Positions 63,364 through 64,000 of a DNA stretch of 64,000 nucleotides are shown here, one piece after another. The notes under the pieces were generated by a model that was not told where the DNA came from, searched no databases, and saw only the letters and a program-made list of their open reading frames with translations. Source of the stretch: Clostridium sp. C8-1-8 (lineage in GTDB: Bacteria > Bacillota > Clostridia > Clostridiales > Clostridiaceae). The translations under genes and the position numbers were made by a program. The stretch spans positions 1-64,000 of the forward strand of contig NZ_JAABNO010000021.1 in NCBI RefSeq assembly GCF_009928445.1, given 5' to 3'. Positions within the stretch are counted from its first letter, which is position 1; every line of letters begins with the position of its first letter.

Positions 63364-64000
63364 TCAGCCTTGATACATATCTATAATTGTAAGTACATTC
63401 TTCAGAATGCTTTTATAGACCTCTCTATTATCAAGCTTCGCATAAAATCTCATACCATCTAAGCTATGACAGATTGTAGCGCATAAAAATCTTTCTCTAG
63501 CATGAGAAACATCAAAGTCATTGTTTTTATAAAATTCGCAAAATCTATTAAAAAGGTCATGCTCACTAAACTCTAAAACTATTTTAGAAATGTCAAAGAA
63601 ATAATCTAAATAGCTTACTCCTCCCCAGTCAATAATCCCAGATACTTTCGAATCACTTACTAACACATTGTTATAGTGGAAATCCGAGTGAACTAAGTAC
63701 CTTTTTCCTTCACAATATGGTGCAAGTTTTATCATTTTTTTATATAAGTCCATAAACTCTTCATAATCTAGGAAGCTCGTCTTAAATAGTTCATACCAGT
63801 CTTTCCAGAATCCCTGAATGTCTTTTGAAAAAAAGCTTTCTAAGAATTCTTCAAAAGTTCTAAACTGCCCATTTCTCTCGGAATTTAACCACCTATAACC
63901 TAATGTAGAACTTATGTCCATAGAATGGATATTTTTCAAAGTATCCATGATGCTAGGCAAGTAACTTTCAACTTCTTGCTTATCTAAAGCACATAATGGA
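63364..64000 (-). CDS. APH-fold phosphotransferase, cut by the window edge
   Basis: The frame is open to the right edge of the window (codons continue past 63960 as QEVESYLPSIMDTLK), so the N-terminus lies outside; at least 212 residues are visible. YLVHSDFHYNNVLVSDSKVS is the catalytic HxDxxxxN loop and GIIDWGGVSYLDYFFDIS the metal Asp region. Typical of aminoglycoside or macrolide phosphotransferase-like enzymes of 250-300 residues. Substrate unknown. The TTG at 63960 is not the true start. Confidence 0.8.
   Translation of the reverse strand, partial: PLCALDKQEVESYLPSIMDTLKNIHSMDISSTLGYRWLNSERNGQFRTFEEFLESFFSKDIQGFWKDWYELFKTSFLDYEEFMDLYKKMIKLAPYCEGKRYLVHSDFHYNNVLVSDSKVSGIIDWGGVSYLDYFFDISKIVLEFSEHDLFNRFCEFYKNNDFDVSHARERFLCATICHSLDGMRFYAKLDNREVYKSILKNVLTIIDMYQG

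Noticed and set aside
1-64000. CRISPR array, tRNA genes, prophage or integrase genes
   Set aside because: No regularly spaced direct repeats, no tRNA-like cloverleaf and no recombinase or phage structural motifs were recognised on reading; I could not run a covariance search.

Overview
This window is low-GC DNA whose gene content, strong Shine-Dalgarno sites, T-box leader and rRNA-leader sequence fit a Clostridium-type Firmicute. I see no phage, conjugative or complete insertion-sequence genes. Small dispersed inverted-repeat elements and several broken gene fragments show past rearrangement.

Layout. At the left edge (1-90) is the promoter and boxA-like leader of an rRNA operon that leaves the window to the left. 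0.5-10.3 kb is a mixed region: a Cys-rich small protein, an APH-fold kinase, a ClpP-fold protein that has lost its catalytic Ser and His, a pyridoxamine-oxidase-fold protein, a short alanyl-tRNA synthetase behind an alanine-type T-box, an esterase, an S41 peptidase and a fatty-acid-hydroxylase-like protein. 10.8-16.3 kb carries a MalT-like regulator, an MFS transporter, and a hydrolase plus MarR regulator that share a palindromic operator. 16.4-21.4 kb is one operon for an ABC exporter and a two-component system.

24.7-34.1 kb is a fructoselysine (Amadori product) locus of the E. coli FrlA/FrlB/FrlD type. It has two kinases, two GntR regulators, a YjbQ-like protein, a TIM-barrel amidohydrolase and a divergent YtcJ-like amidohydrolase. 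35-37 kb holds two exported proteins: a YiiX-like cysteine peptidase and a membrane-anchored repeat protein. 37.4-40 kb is a fluoride-resistance cluster: a CLC-F type antiporter directly behind a fluoride riboswitch, and two CrcB/Fluc genes. A MarR regulator with a membrane protein follows.

42-58.8 kb is the most notable part: a dextran/cyclodextran utilisation locus. An AraC regulator is divergent from a sugar-binding lipoprotein and two permeases. Downstream lie a membrane-anchored GH66 enzyme, a cytosolic GH66 enzyme, an oligo-1,6-glucosidase, a secreted GH66 enzyme with a CBM35 inserted in its catalytic domain (the layout of cycloisomaltooligosaccharide glucanotransferase), and a secreted GH15 glucodextranase-like enzyme. 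The likely flow is extracellular cutting and cyclisation of alpha-1,6-glucan, uptake through the ABC transporter with an ATPase encoded elsewhere, cytosolic linearisation by the second GH66, and hydrolysis to glucose by the GH13 enzyme.

58.8-64 kb holds a CPBP-protease remnant, an ArsR regulator with an MFS exporter, small unknown genes, a ParB/sulfiredoxin-like protein and an APH-fold kinase cut by the right edge. Seven copies of an 80-97 bp inverted-repeat element with related ends, and a second shorter repeat family, are scattered between genes.
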